Counted from the first letter of the stretch, positions 1 through 11,029 are shown. The stretch: 64,000 nucleotides of DNA from Watersipora subatra (GCF_963576615.1 NC_088709.1:17311264-17375263); one strand, 5' to 3'. Numbers and translations: made by a program. The notes: a model not told the origin generated them from the letters alone.

Positions 1-480
1 TGTACATGTACTTCGTAAAAATTCCATATAACATAAAGCTTAAAGCTGGTGCAAGTTCCCAAATTCGATTTGAATAACGCAAATCATTGTTAGCCTTAAA
101 AATATTGTTTTCTCTTTTGTTGCACTTGAGAGAAAACAACGTATAGGGTATCTCTATTATATATATACTCGTACACGAGTAGTCTATTGTTTTGTGAGGG
201 ATCATCAGGTGTGCCTATACAGTGCAGATAATAAGTAGCTGCACAAGTATTCAGATATACCCAAAGGCAGTCAATTGGTGGGGGTATTAGAGTGTCAGTC
301 TACCAATCTAAATGTCATGAGTTGGAGTCTCATTAAAAGAGAATTCAATCTAACTTTTAACCCTGTGTCTGGACAGGTGGACAGACACTTCTCTTATTAT
401 AGTAAAGATATATTTTTGTTTTACTTTATTTTAAACATATACAATATTTTTTTCTCTCTTTTGAACAATTTATAAAAGAA
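1..480 (+). repeat. Dispersed repeat family A, copy 1 (truncated by window edge)
   Basis: This segment is diverged but collinear with 58195-58720. Both carry a block reading 'aaattccatataac', then 'gttagccttaaaaat', then 'gtatctctattatatata', then 'atcrtcargtgtgcc' and a tRNA-like stretch with a 'gtcatgagttggagtctc' B-box-like site. Both end in 'acagacac...ttat(t)atagtaaaga'. A fragment of the same family is at 19340-19470. It looks like a non-autonomous retroelement or SINE; no protein is encoded. The 66-codon open frame inside it (275-475) is incidental. Confidence 0.6.
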
Positions 481-584
481 TAATAGATTATTTAATAAGC
501 ATTTAAACCAGACAAAGAAGTTACGTGTAGCATACTTGCTTAAATAATTAGTTCTTGGAGAGTGAAATTGCGGTTGTGGTAGCA

Positions 585-965
585 ATCTTTACTATAATAA
601 GAGCTGTGTCCGCCCGTGCGTTTGTCTGAAGTCAAGCTAAAAGTGTAAAATAAAAGAATTCCTCGCACAGAAATCAAACCTGGGGTATCAGATTCAAAAG
701 CATGCACTCTCCCACCACACCACTCAATGGACTTACCACTTCAAGGGACAATCATGAACATACTGATTACTCATGATGATCTCTCACAGTGCCCAGAACT
801 GGCAAACGTACTAGTTTTTACTATACTAAGAGCTGTGTCTGTCCGTGTGTCCATCCGTGTGAAGCCAAACTATGAGTGTTATGAAAAAAATATTGCTTTA
901 CATGGGATTCAAACCCGGGATTCAGATTCAAAGGCAAACACATTACCATCACACCACCTTGTTGC
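585..965 (-). repeat. Two tandem minus-strand SINE-like fragments of family A
   Basis: Two blocks start almost identically ('tttactataataagagctgtgtcc' type, at about 589 and 817). Each runs into a reverse tRNA-like head that includes the reverse complement of a B box ('attcaaacccgggattcaga' near 907). On the minus strand they end in the same tail as family A. No coding content is supported. Confidence 0.45.
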
Positions 966-1430
966 TTAATGTAGTAATTACGCATATACTGATTTAAACA
1001 TGTTGACCTCTAACGACCCATGAGACTGCCAAGCATATTAATATTTATTATAGGAAAAAGTGTTTAATGTTATCATGACTTGATACAGTATTTGATGGTT
1101 TCTACAGAGAACATATATTATATTAAAGTGCCATGAGATGTTGTATGCTTGCAATATTATTTTAAAATACCAGATTCTGAAGTTATATCTAAAACTAGTT
1201 TTCACTTGGTCAATAAAAATTTGTAACAAAAAATAGGGATAATTTGTAAAACAGCAATACCAGGTGTATGCACCACAACGAATAATGCACTTAGAGATAT
1301 TTGAAAAATAAAAATAACTCTACCGGATACGAATTAGTAGATTTCATGGATTTGTCTGCTCACAAAAACAAAAACTTCCAACAGCAGATAGCTTTTAAAA
1401 GATAACTTCACAAACTTCTACAAGCAGACA

Positions 1431-1474
1431 TTTTAATGCTAACGTTTCCCCATTTGCAAACGTTAGCATTAAAA
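1431..1474. repeat. Perfect short hairpin, 17-bp arms
   Basis: TTTTAATGCTAACGTTT at 1431-1447 is followed by a 10-base loop and then its exact reverse complement at 1458-1474. It stands alone with no gene beside it, and could be the tip of a small foldback element. Its function is unknown. Confidence 0.6.
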
Positions 1475-2054
1475 TAAAAAAAATTTAATTAAATGCTTCA
1501 ATGCTATCTGGCGCCATGTTAAGTTTGAATCACGAAGTTCAACTTTTCAAACGAGTGGCGGAGAATTTTTTGAACTTTCAGTTTTGGCATGAGTATACAA
1601 CTCTCACCTTTTAAATCAACCAACCTCATGAACACTACAAAACATTGTTCTGTCAAATCTATCAAGCAAGGATATTTCTACTGTAAGTCATAATGCCAAG
1701 CATGCAATTCATTCTATGATCAAAGACATTTTTTGTTTGGGCTGTTGATTGTTCTATCATTTTCCTCTTTAGTTTTGAATTTTTCTAACAACTCTCATGA
1801 CAAATTCAAGACATTAATTAAGCTATTACATTAGAAAAAAATAGACAGATAACTTTTTTCTATTAGGCATATGAGCTATGAGACTCCATATTAGCTGATT
1901 TCACCATATATCTTGTGTTTTAACTAGCTCTTGAGATTAGGAAACAGTAAATTATAGATTGGATTGGACTTCAACACTGCAAAAGGAGATTATAAATTAA
2001 TATGATAATCTATAGTGTATATAATAACACAGCGTTATATTTCTATTGTTACAG

Positions 2055-2160
2055 AGCAGAGGTGGAGAAAGAAATCACAGATACTTATACGACACCAACT
2101 CATACAGTAAATTCTAAGGATGAAGTAGAAATGATTCAAAATGACCTTTATGGATCATAA
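2055..2160 (+). CDS. Candidate terminal coding exon of an unidentified gene
   Basis: A good acceptor ('tattgttacag') is followed by an open frame entered in phase 2. It encodes 34 residues beginning AEVEKEITDTYTTP and ending EVEMIQNDLYGS, then TAA. The acidic, Thr-rich peptide with a closing NDLY motif resembles the end of a cytoplasmic tail of a transmembrane receptor, but the similarity is only in character. No upstream exon is recognisable between position 1 and 2040, so the gene would begin outside the window. It could also be a chance exon-like stretch. Confidence 0.4.
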
Positions 2161-3067
2161 TTATATTGAAATAACCATTATGGTTATAAATTTATTTGCT
2201 TATAATGCGCATGCAAAGATTGGATACATCCGATGGTCACTTATTGATGTAACTGGTAAATGTCTTCTTTGTTTCTAGATTAACTCTTTTACACCACCTA
2301 AGTTGTGCTATGTTACTGCATATTCATGTGCACACGTATATCAAGAGAAGTTGTAAAAAACATAGTCAAAGCTTAGACACTGACTTACAATATCGCAAAA
2401 CATGAAAAGTTAAAGCTTATGAAAACTGCTTTATTATATTTATTTGTAATCATACAAATACAGTTTTATTGCAATATATTATATTCAGTTTTATTGTGAT
2501 TATCTTGTCGTTTGTTTGTTGATTGGTGACAGCAACAGTGACTAGAACAGACAACAACACAAATGAAACATATGTAGGACTTTGACTTTAGAGCTAGCTA
2601 CAGCAACCACAAAGCAGCATTCAATAAAAGAACCCAGACTGACTTTAGCAAGTATATTGGAAGACTGATAGAGCAAATGGTAGGGTAAAGTAAAATGGCA
2701 AAATGTTAGGTAATGCAAAGCCTACTCGAACACAAGAAAAATCTGCATCCTTTGCTTCTTCAAAAAGTTCATAATTATCTGCAGACCAGACCAATTCACA
2801 ATAAATATAATGATAGGAATTTGTATTGTCATGCACGCATGTTAAGAGTTATCTGCTTTTCAGAGAGGGAACTCCTGGCAGTTCTCATTGTTTGATGGTA
2901 ATTGCCCATTGACCAATGAGATGTAATGGATGAGTCATTCTCACGCTCAGTAGTAGCCATTTTGTATTCCTTTTTTCTGAGTTATCTCCTGATGAGAACA
3001 GACCTATATCTGTTTGAAACAGACCTGTAGGGATTAATTAACAGCTACATAATTATTCTTTATATTA

Positions 3068-3821
3068 TACTGCTAGCTGTGCTACCCGGCGTTGCCCGAG
3101 AAATAAAAAACTGTTTGGTCAGAAAATTGATTTGTATTTAACATATAACAACATTTGCCATTCTAACTGTCAAACTACATATCATAAGAGAAGTGTTTTG
3201 TTTAGCTGAAATAAATTAAGAGAGAAAATAAAACAACTGTAAAGGTTTTTAAACTTTGTCAAACAACTCTTAAACTTCATGTCATGAAGAAAATGTTTAG
3301 TGCAGATCAAATAAATTAAAAAACAAATAATTAGCAAGTAATAGCTAAATTAGGTCAGTTTTGCTATGATTATAATAAAAGATGATTCGGTAGTGATACA
3401 ATTAATACGAACTGAAAAAAAAATAAAAATCCTGAATATGTTGAACTAATAATAACAATTCGTTGCATAGAAGTGCGTGGGTATAAAAAAGGTTAATGTT
3501 CTATCAGAAGCTATCTATCAAAACTTTGAATACGATTGATATATTGAGTAATATTGATACCGCTCGATACTGGTACAAATGTAAAAATGAGATATCGTAG
3601 TGTTTTTGTCTGACCGAACGGAGAGATAATGTCGAGGCTTTTCCCACGAAGACAATATAATCGTTTGCATGAAAAGAGTTGGCTTTGACCCAGATATAGT
3701 AAATGAACCTTATGAAAAATTTATTTAGCAGGAGTATCGTAACGCGTGTTCGCATTGGTAAAATAATCAGTGCGCACAATAGCCGGAATGACAGACAGAT
3801 CCACACACATACTTTGAGAAA
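3068..3821 (+). repeat. Dispersed repeat family B ('GGCGTTGCCCGGGTAATA' family), long form
   Basis: It starts 'ctagctgtgctacccggcgt' and runs through a body shared with 42483-43165 (+) and 47390-47950 (-). The tail 'agccggaatgacagacagat...actttgagaaa' is typical of the family. No protein is encoded; the 108-codon minus-strand frame here is not conserved in the sister copies. The tail is interrupted by the MITE at 3822-4560, and the remaining TA-rich tail resumes after it. Confidence 0.65.
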
Positions 3822-4560
3822 TACAGTCAAACATGGATAACTCGAACTTCACGGGACCGAGCGAAAGTGTTCGAATTATCAGAGCGTTCAAGTTATCAGA
3901 GCACTGTCACAAGTCCATGTATTTACTTATTTATTAGTAGATACATGTACATATACAAACTATAATATAAATCAAAAGCACAAATGGCTTGTTTCAAATT
4001 AAATGCTTCTAATATAAAGTAAAACGTTTTAATCAAAAAGTATAGAGATTTTTCTATCACTTGAGATTGGTTTGTTGTTTGAGGTGATGTTATTGCCAGG
4101 ACGCTTTTTATATTGACATTGGCAAAACTTGATCGTTGTTGAAATGCTCAAAAGAAAAGACATCTTTTTCTTTTGACCGTTTTACCCACGATCAATTTTG
4201 CCGATTTTTCTTGAAGGTTATGCAAAGATTACTTCACTTTACCTTGCTTCCGAAGGGCAATCGCTAAGCGGATGTTTGGTATAAATCAAATTTCACCAAA
4301 CCTTTAGAAAAGTCGTTGACAAAAATATTTTGCCGATGGTGGTAATAACGACGCTTATGAATTACGAAAAGTTGAGGTTTACCTCTATGGCTTGGAATAA
4401 AGTGATTTTCTAAAGCGATAACAACCGTTTCGGTAGCCGTTGGGAAAAAACAGTTCACAATGTTGAGTTCGAGTTATCTATAGCAATTTACCATTACGTG
4501 GGAACGGACCAAAGAAACCGTTCGAGTTAACCGTGGGCGAGTTATCCATGTTTGACTGTA
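3822..4560. mobile_element. MITE with perfect terminal inverted repeats, TA target (pogo/mariner-like)
   Basis: The left end reads TACAGTCAAACATGGATAAC and the right end is its exact complement; the match continues to 23 bp. The ends begin and finish with TA, fitting a TA target-site duplication. The flanks are the two parts of a family B tail, so the element landed inside an older repeat. There is no transposase frame. The 64-codon minus-strand frame at 4264-4458 is not recognisable. Assignment to the pogo/Tigger-type mariner group rests on the style of the ends only. Confidence 0.8.
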
Positions 4561-5395
4561 TATACATTCTATATACGTAGATAATTCACTCTGCACATAG
4601 TGTATTGAGTGTTTTTTCTATATTTTTCTTCTTTCCAATAATATATATATATGTTATATATATATATATATATAATATACAAGCCAAATGCCTGGCATTG
4701 CACGGGTAATAGAATAATCACCTAATGAATTTGAGTAACTTACCTGGGAAGCTATATCTTTACTAAAACAAAACCCGTGTTTTGGGCCAGCTTAACAATC
4801 GTTACTTGTAGCAGTCAACTGTGCTAGTTATTAACCCCAATCAAGGCTTTAAGCAAACATATTTTAACCAATTTAATGACTAATCACCCAAAGAATCCAT
4901 TTTATTCTGTGTAGCTTAATAGTTAAGTAAGTTGGATCCCTCTAGCTCTGGAGGTCTTGAGATCAAATCCGGTGCTGTATGATATTTCATTACTAAATTT
5001 TAATAGCTATAGCTAGACACAGGGTTTAACTGAAAAGGCAAGAAAGCTAACACTGACATTTTTATATAGAGATCAATTAACAATGATAATATATATATAT
5101 ATATTTTTCTTTTTGTATGAATATCTTTTCGTTCCTTGATTCTAATTGTTGTAACTGGACATATGGATGACAGATGACAAACAGATGGCAGACACTAAGA
5201 TTTATATTAGCTAAATGCGCGGCATTGCACAAGAAATAAAAAATTTTTTGCACAAAAAATTTATTTTTAATCAGCATTCTTATTTCTTATGCTACATCTT
5301 TGGTCAAAATTTAAAACAGCTTGTAAACAGTGGCAGGTAATGTAGTCACCATTAAAAGTTTCTTTACCCAATCAATTTGTGTAACTTAAGCTAGT
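4561..5395 (+). repeat. Family B copies in tail-to-head series
   Basis: After the tail ending near 4680, a head 'gcctggcattgcacgggtaa' begins at about 4688. A tRNA-like centre with a B-box-like 'cttgagatcaaatccggtgc' lies near 4958. The next head, 'gcggcattgcacaagaaata', is near 5219. The last copy is cut at 5395 by the large element that follows. No coding sequence is seen. Confidence 0.55.
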
Positions 5396-5975
5396 AATAG
5401 TCTAGGAGCAGAGTAACTCAATTGTGAGTTGTTATTACTTTACTCAACTTATGCAATATGATGCGTGCAAAAGATTCTTCAATATTCATATATTGCCTGT
5501 TGGCACCTTGCACTCTGTAATGTCGTTACTTATATACTTTCATGTTTAAATTACACACTCATCAAATGGCGGAGGCGTAATAAACAAGTCGATCGCTATT
5601 GCCATTGTGACAAGGAATTTCACAGACTGTGATTGGATAATTGGAACAAAACGTCATAGTCCGCCAGAATGCTTAGTAATAGCGGCCAAAACTAGCCGCA
5701 TGAGCTGCGTGCAGCCTGCCTTGAGCGATAGTGTGAACGGGCCTTAAAAAGCTATTAACTGCCTGAGCTACTAACCTCAAGTGATTTAGCAGTCCTACCA
5801 CCTCAACAGATAAAATCAGTAACTGAACGTGTTGACCATTATAAGTTCAACCATTTGAAACCATTTATAACTATTGCTAGGTAAGAAGAACTAATTATTT
5901 TCATGATCAAACCGAAGACCTCGTTCATTCACCACGATAGCCATTAACTCATTGTCATTGAATATCAATAATGAT
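5396..5975 (+). repeat. Left arm of the long inverted repeat
   Basis: It is the reverse complement of about 10190-10725. Relative to the right arm it has extra sequence around 5700-5755, including 'gatagtgtgaacgggcctta'. That string looks like the end of a small MITE that inserted in this arm only. Confidence 0.65.
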
Positions 5976-6209
5976 GTTCATATTAATATGATGATTCAAT
6001 CTCTATTGACTGATAATAAATTCTAAGCAACTAACAGATGTCATCACGGACCAGATTTTAGATGTGATGTAGTTAAATATTCCATTTTATCTTATTGTTT
6101 TGTTCGTTTGAATTTGATGATCCGCCCATGATCCGGTCTCCTACTAATCACGCCGCCTGATCCCACAAATCATAGCTGGAGTAAAGACGATGATGAGATT
6201 TTTGTGCAG

Positions 6210-6418
6210 TGATTTATTGATGGACACAGAGCTATTCCCAGGCAGTTTGTCCATTGGACTAGTTGCTCATGCAAAAAGAGTAGATGTGAAAACTGATGAT
6301 GATGCAAAACTGCATCTTTAGTTTGCTTAAGTCTATGTGGCTGTGTAAACTGCAGCAATGAAATGAACGACGAGGTTAAAGATGGTAATCATATAGACAG
6401 TGATGATGAGCTTTAAGA
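6210..6418 (+). pseudogene. Relic of a Cys-cluster (CXC/tesmin-like) transposon protein, C-terminal end
   Basis: One frame reads GHRAIPRQFVHWTSCSCKKS at its start, continues RCEN, then three consecutive TGA codons at about 6288-6296, and resumes with CKTASLVCLSLCGCVNCSNE. An acidic tail ending DSDDEL and a stop follow. The spacing CxCxxxxC...C....CxC..C matches the cysteine clusters seen at the C-termini of some invertebrate transposon proteins. The TGA run is where a short Cys/Arg stretch would be expected, so the copy looks dead. The assignment is by motif only. Confidence 0.4.
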
Positions 6419-7990
6419 TTCTATTTACTAGTTTTATTAAATACTTTGCAATATGCTTTCTAGAATCGATTGAGAGTTTTCGATGTATCATGATAAACAG
6501 AATGTTTACCTTGGTAAACATGCTATATAATAATCATACAATGTATCAAATACACATACAAAATCCTATGATATTAATTAACCATCCATAAAGATAGTTG
6601 TCATCGAACATACTGCACCAACATTGTTTTAGCACGCCACCCGTACAACATAACTAAAACTAAGCAAGAAATTTCGCATAAAAATGTCAGTTAAATAAAA
6701 TAACATGTAGTATCACCAACGAAAAGTACTAAGAGAAGAATAATAAATGCTTTATGCTTGTCACATGTCGCCCAGCAATATAATAATTTCATTAAAAATA
6801 TTAAACATTAAATTCGTTAATTAGTCTGCGTCACAACCAGTGTACCCAATGAGGTATACAGTATAGCCTGTCAATCAGTAGTTGTACAGGTCCCATTGTA
6901 AAGAGTATGAAGAGGGCTCCTGACAGACTAGTGGATAAGATGATGACGAGAAAAGTCTGTCATATTGAGTCTCTGACGGCTGACTACAAAGCAAAGAATC
7001 ACATCCATTACATACAATAAGTTTAAAATACAAAATTTATGTAAGTTTATGGTGCAATATTTATCCATCATAACCTAGCAGAGAAAACGATCTATCAAAT
7101 CATGTAGGTATAAATTTAAAACTTAAAAATAAAAAGAGGTACAGGACTAATTTTTATGTGTAGGCAATGTGCATAGCCCTACGTGAAAGGAATAAATGTA
7201 CACCTTTCAGCTCTTGCCACAACAATATTTAGTTAACTCAACCATCGCATACTTCTGTAAGGTAATAATTGATATGTGAGCACTATAATAGTAATACAAT
7301 ATAACTCAATAGATTAAAATACAATGAAAGATGTAGTGATATATCATATCGCACAACATAATGCAAAACATAAATCCTATGAAACAATTTAATGCAACGC
7401 AGGTCAATACAACATAATACAGTTGGGTCAAATCACAGTATTGTGAAACCAAAGATGTGATTTTTAAATTTTATCATAGAACCAAGTTTTACACATCATT
7501 GGAAAGCTAAAAGTCCAAACTTTCCATAACTAATAATGATTTTTAAAAATAATGAACGATTTTCATGAAATTGAGAAAATTAAGCAGCAAGAGACGATTA
7601 TGTGATCATACAGGGGACATTGATTTTTTTGGATTTTTTTAGATGCATATTTTAAATTGCAAATTGTGTCACCAGGAACCTCTTAATCCAATTAAGTTTC
7701 TATGACTGGAAAAGTTTCCAAAGTTCTAACCTTAATAAATCTTGCTTAAGATGCGTTCCAAATACATGCGTGTCCCTTGTATGATAATTTGGCCACCATT
7801 TTTTTGTTTTTTTGAAAACAATTCATGTGAAAAAATTTCTAGTTAGGATTTTTCGATAGTACCATGAGAGGTTCATGATGGCATGTTTAGTTTTTTTAAA
7901 TAATTTAATTAATTGAGAAAAATTAAGAAAATAAATTATCAAACAAGGGACAATTTTATCATACAAGGGACATCTACTCTTTCATTCCCT

Positions 7991-8130
7991 TACTATACCT
8001 CATGAAAGTTGTCTAAAATAACATGGCCATCTTTGCAATGCTACTATTATGTCATGAATATTCATGACACAATAGTAGCGTTGAAAAGATGGCCATGTTA
8101 TTTTAGACAATTTTCATGAGGTATAGTTAA
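7991..8130. repeat. About 140-bp near-perfect palindrome
   Basis: The arms of about 65-70 bp begin 'tactatacctcatgaaagtt' and end with its near complement before 8130. The centre is 'catgaatattcatg' near 8056, with only a few mismatches. It would form a cruciform or a long RNA hairpin. It may be a snap-back MITE that inserted into the larger element. Confidence 0.75.
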
Positions 8131-8522
8131 CATACATACGAAAGTTATTAACTCGGCAGTCCGTAACTTAATTTTAAATGGTTAGTGGTTTCTTAACCAT
8201 TGTTGGTGGAGGAAGGCTATAATCTTTTCTGTACCCAACATATTCCCAGCCTAATTGCACTTAATCCCATTATGTCGAAATTTAGTTTCTCGTGATCTGA
8301 ATAGTGATGGCTTCATGAGTTGGCATTGTAGGCAACTAAACATAACTAGTTGAGTTAATTAGTTCCAATACAATTAATGTGGCTGTCTCTAAATATTTTC
8401 TCAAAGCATTGTCGGCTTGTGATTGCCTGACTGGCTACCTTAATAAATAATCCCGTCAAGACACTGCTGCTGGTCAATGCAATAGAACAATTACTTTTCA
8501 CAAGCTGCCAGTCTCAACCAGA

Positions 8523-8822
8523 ATGTCGACGGTAAAGGTTGTCAAAGACAGGCCTGCAGCTCATTGTGCCGCGCAAAGGAAATATATAGCTAAAAAGAAA
8601 TCGGAAAATCCAGAGCTGTACAAGGCTAAGCATTCGCAACAAGTACGCGAGGCATGGGCAAAAGTAACAGCCAGCCTTACAGAGGAGCAAAGGGCTACTC
8701 AAAGAGAGAAGGAACGGCTCAAGAAGGCTGCTCAGCGTCAGAAGGCTCGTGAGCTGAAAGCAAGCACCAGTAATCAGTCAACACCAGGATACACAACTAC
8801 TCAAGCACTTGATAAGTTATAA
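8523..8822 (+). CDS. Small basic coiled-coil protein of the 5.3-kb element (hypothetical)
   Basis: ATG at 8523 opens 99 codons. The product is very rich in Lys, Arg, Gln, Ala and Glu. Its core runs AAQRKYIAKKKSENPELYKA and then AKVTASLTEEQRATQREKER, which predicts a basic helical or coiled-coil segment. From memory, transposon-linked invertebrate proteins share this type of 'RKY..K.ENPE' block followed downstream by a 'KALPKSPxKR' block; the latter occurs here at 8950-9018, so the two may be exons of one gene. A phase-1 donor inside the frame (ACCA|GTAATC, near 8768) would join them. There is no signal peptide or enzyme motif, and the function is unknown. Confidence 0.45.
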   Translation: MSTVKVVKDRPAAHCAAQRKYIAKKKSENPELYKAKHSQQVREAWAKVTASLTEEQRATQREKERLKKAAQRQKARELKASTSNQSTPGYTTTQALDKL

Positions 8823-8949
8823 CAAAATCAATCAGTTCAATTGCATTGGTTTTAATTAATAAGAATTGTGTTATAAAATTTTGACCTTGATCACTTTGTA
8901 GCAAGTACAAGTATCAAAGGTTAATAACCAAGTGCTCTAATTTTTTACA

Positions 8950-9018
8950 GGAAAAGCATCACGGAAGGTACAGAAGGCACTGCCAAAATCCCCTACTAAG
9001 CGAGCAATAGTTCTGTAG
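8950..9018 (+). CDS. Possible second exon of the basic transposon-linked gene
   Basis: After the acceptor 'ttttttacag' the frame entered in phase 1 reads KASRKVQKALPKSPTKRAIV and stops one residue later. The KALPKSPTKR block resembles a short conserved motif I associate with the same transposon protein type as 8523-8822. The early stop suggests a decayed or truncated copy, or a further donor (CT|GTAGAA) just before the stop. Confidence 0.35.
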   Translation, partial: GKASRKVQKALPKSPTKRAIVL

Positions 9019-10189
9019 AAATAGAAATGGAGAGAAATGGGTGTGGCCCACCCCAAGAAATATCGAAGTCACCCACTCTAACTTTATCCTCGATATTAAC
9101 CCAGAGCTCATTCCATGCGACAACAATTGTCGAGCCGATCGGCTGCTGAATGCTGAGGCAGTCAAAGCTGCTTACAGTCAATATAAACGTAAATACATGT
9201 GAATTTGCAAGGTGCATGTCCTTGTGATCTTATTTGTCATTTCTTTATCTAATTTCCAATATTTATCTAAGATATCAATTATTTATCGTTTTTTGACATG
9301 TCTGGTCACTTCCTGTAAACTCAACATTTTTTAGCTCTATAGTTTTAGTTTTGGTTTCAGTGCATGCTAGTTTTAGATGTAGTATTCCATTAAAATGGTT
9401 GGAGTTTCTTTTAGCTAAATACTTTACTGTCTATCAATAAAATATGTGAAAAAATCAAGTGATCCGAAATGTCCCTTGTATGATGTCCCTTGTATGATCA
9501 AACTTGGTGGTAAATAATCTGTGGTTTAATGAGAACCATTAATGGAATCTGTTAGTTCTTTCACACTGAACATTGAAACATACATATCAAACATCAGCTA
9601 AAAGGAATTTAAAATGTGAGCATATACTTCACAGAGTTTTCAGCCTAAAATTGAAGTTTCGTTTTTAGCGATTTTTCTGCGTCCCTTGTATGATGGGCCT
9701 TAATTACCTTATAATTATGGATTGACTTAAGCAATTTTAAAGTTTTTTGTCTTAAACTGTTCATCCTACTGAACTGCTTCAGCATGAGAAAATTGTTTAC
9801 CAAAATCCAAAAACTCAAAGCACAATTCTAGTTTAAGTGCTTCAGGATGTCCCTTGTATGATAACGGAAATACTGTGACTTTACCCAGTTATTATAATAC
9901 AATACACCAGAATATAATGTAATAACACAGTAATATAGTATAAGTTCTGCATGACACTATAACATGACGACTTTATTAGGTTTGCTACGGACCTATCTGA
10001 CCGTTTGTAGATGGTGCTCTACATCTCATAAAAACTTTAGACTATCGGCTCTTTTCCGTTAGTAAGGCTTATTAGAATGTAGAACTTGATTATAATGAAT
10101 TATGTAATCCATAATAGCTAGCTGTAGTAATCAATTTAGATAGATTTTAAATTTTCACTGCTACTAGTCCTACTACCAACGCTGACGGC

Positions 10190-10725
10190 TGATTTAATCT
10201 TCAATGAATTAATGGCTATCGTGGTGAATGAACAAGGTCTTCGGTTTGATCATGAAAATAGTTAGTTCTGCTTACCTTATAGTTGTAAATGGTTCCAAAT
10301 GGTTGAACTTATAATGGTCAACAAGTTCAGTTACCGTTTTTATCTTTTGAGGTGATAGAACTGCTAAATCACTTGAGGTTAGTAGCTCAGGCACGCCGGC
10401 ACAAGCTACTAGTTTGGGCCGCCATTATTAAGCGATCTGGCGGGTTATGACGTTTTGTTCCAATTATCCAATCACAGTCTGGGAAATTCCTTGCCACAAT
10501 GGCAACAGTGATTGACTTGTTTATTACGCCTCCGCCATTTGATGAGCATGTAATTTAAACATGAAAGTATATAAGTAACGACATTACAGAGTGCAACATC
10601 CAAACAGGCAATATATAAATATTGAAGAATCTTTTGCATGCATCAAACTGCATAAGTTGAGAAAAGTAATAAAAATTATTTTTATGACAGATAGGGTTAT
10701 CCTGCTCTCTGACTATAACTAAAAA
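10190..10725 (-). repeat. Right arm of the long inverted repeat
   Basis: It is the reverse complement of the left arm. It lacks the extra block seen there, so it is closer to the ancestral arm. Confidence 0.65.
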
Positions 10726-11029
10726 CTAGTCTAAATCTTTACTATAATATTGAATATCAAAAAATATCGAACATTGAAAATGTCTTCTATCGATATATAG
10801 TGTTGGGCTTTAACATGAACGATATGAAAGGATACGTTGAAAAAAGGATACGATATGAAAAGGATTGGTTGAAAAACAGGAGTTGTCCCTTCTTTACAAT
10901 AAGGAGAGTGTACAGCTCCAGTAATAAATGAATGATATAACGATAAAATATCGGCTTCGATATTCATATCGATTTGAAAATTGACCAAATATAAAATCAT
11001 CCACTGAAATACATCGCCACATCAAATGA

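Larger units (their letters stand above)
7605..9862. promoter_or_regulatory. Cluster of a repeated 14-bp motif GTCCCTTGTATGAT
   Basis: Exact + strand copies are at 7772, 9471, 9485 (a direct tandem pair), 9681 and 9849. An exact minus-strand copy is at 7958-7971. A one-mismatch minus-strand copy lies near 7605-7618 and a looser one at 7938. Flanking bases are not shared, so these are short isolated motifs and not pieces of a longer repeat. All lie inside the 5.3-kb element; I noticed none elsewhere in the window. They may be binding sites for an element-encoded protein, but the role is inferred. Confidence 0.55.
5396..10725. mobile_element. About 5.3-kb element with long (~0.55 kb) terminal inverted repeats
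   Basis: About 5400-5975 and 10190-10720 are imperfect reverse complements. Shared stretches include 'ggcggaggcgtaataaacaa', 'gattggataattggaacaaa' and 'aagacc...cattcaccacgatagccatt'. Outside the arms, CTAGT occurs at 5391-5395 and again at 10726-10730. Removing everything between restores the family B consensus ('aagctagtctaaa...') as seen at 38711 and 42151, which supports an insertion with a 4-5 bp target duplication. The left arm carries an extra block of about 50 bp. Inside are a Cys-cluster relic (6210-6418), a 99-codon basic ORF (8523), a long palindrome (7991) and a repeated 14-bp motif. No transposase catalytic core is recognisable, so the superfamily is left open. Confidence 0.7.
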
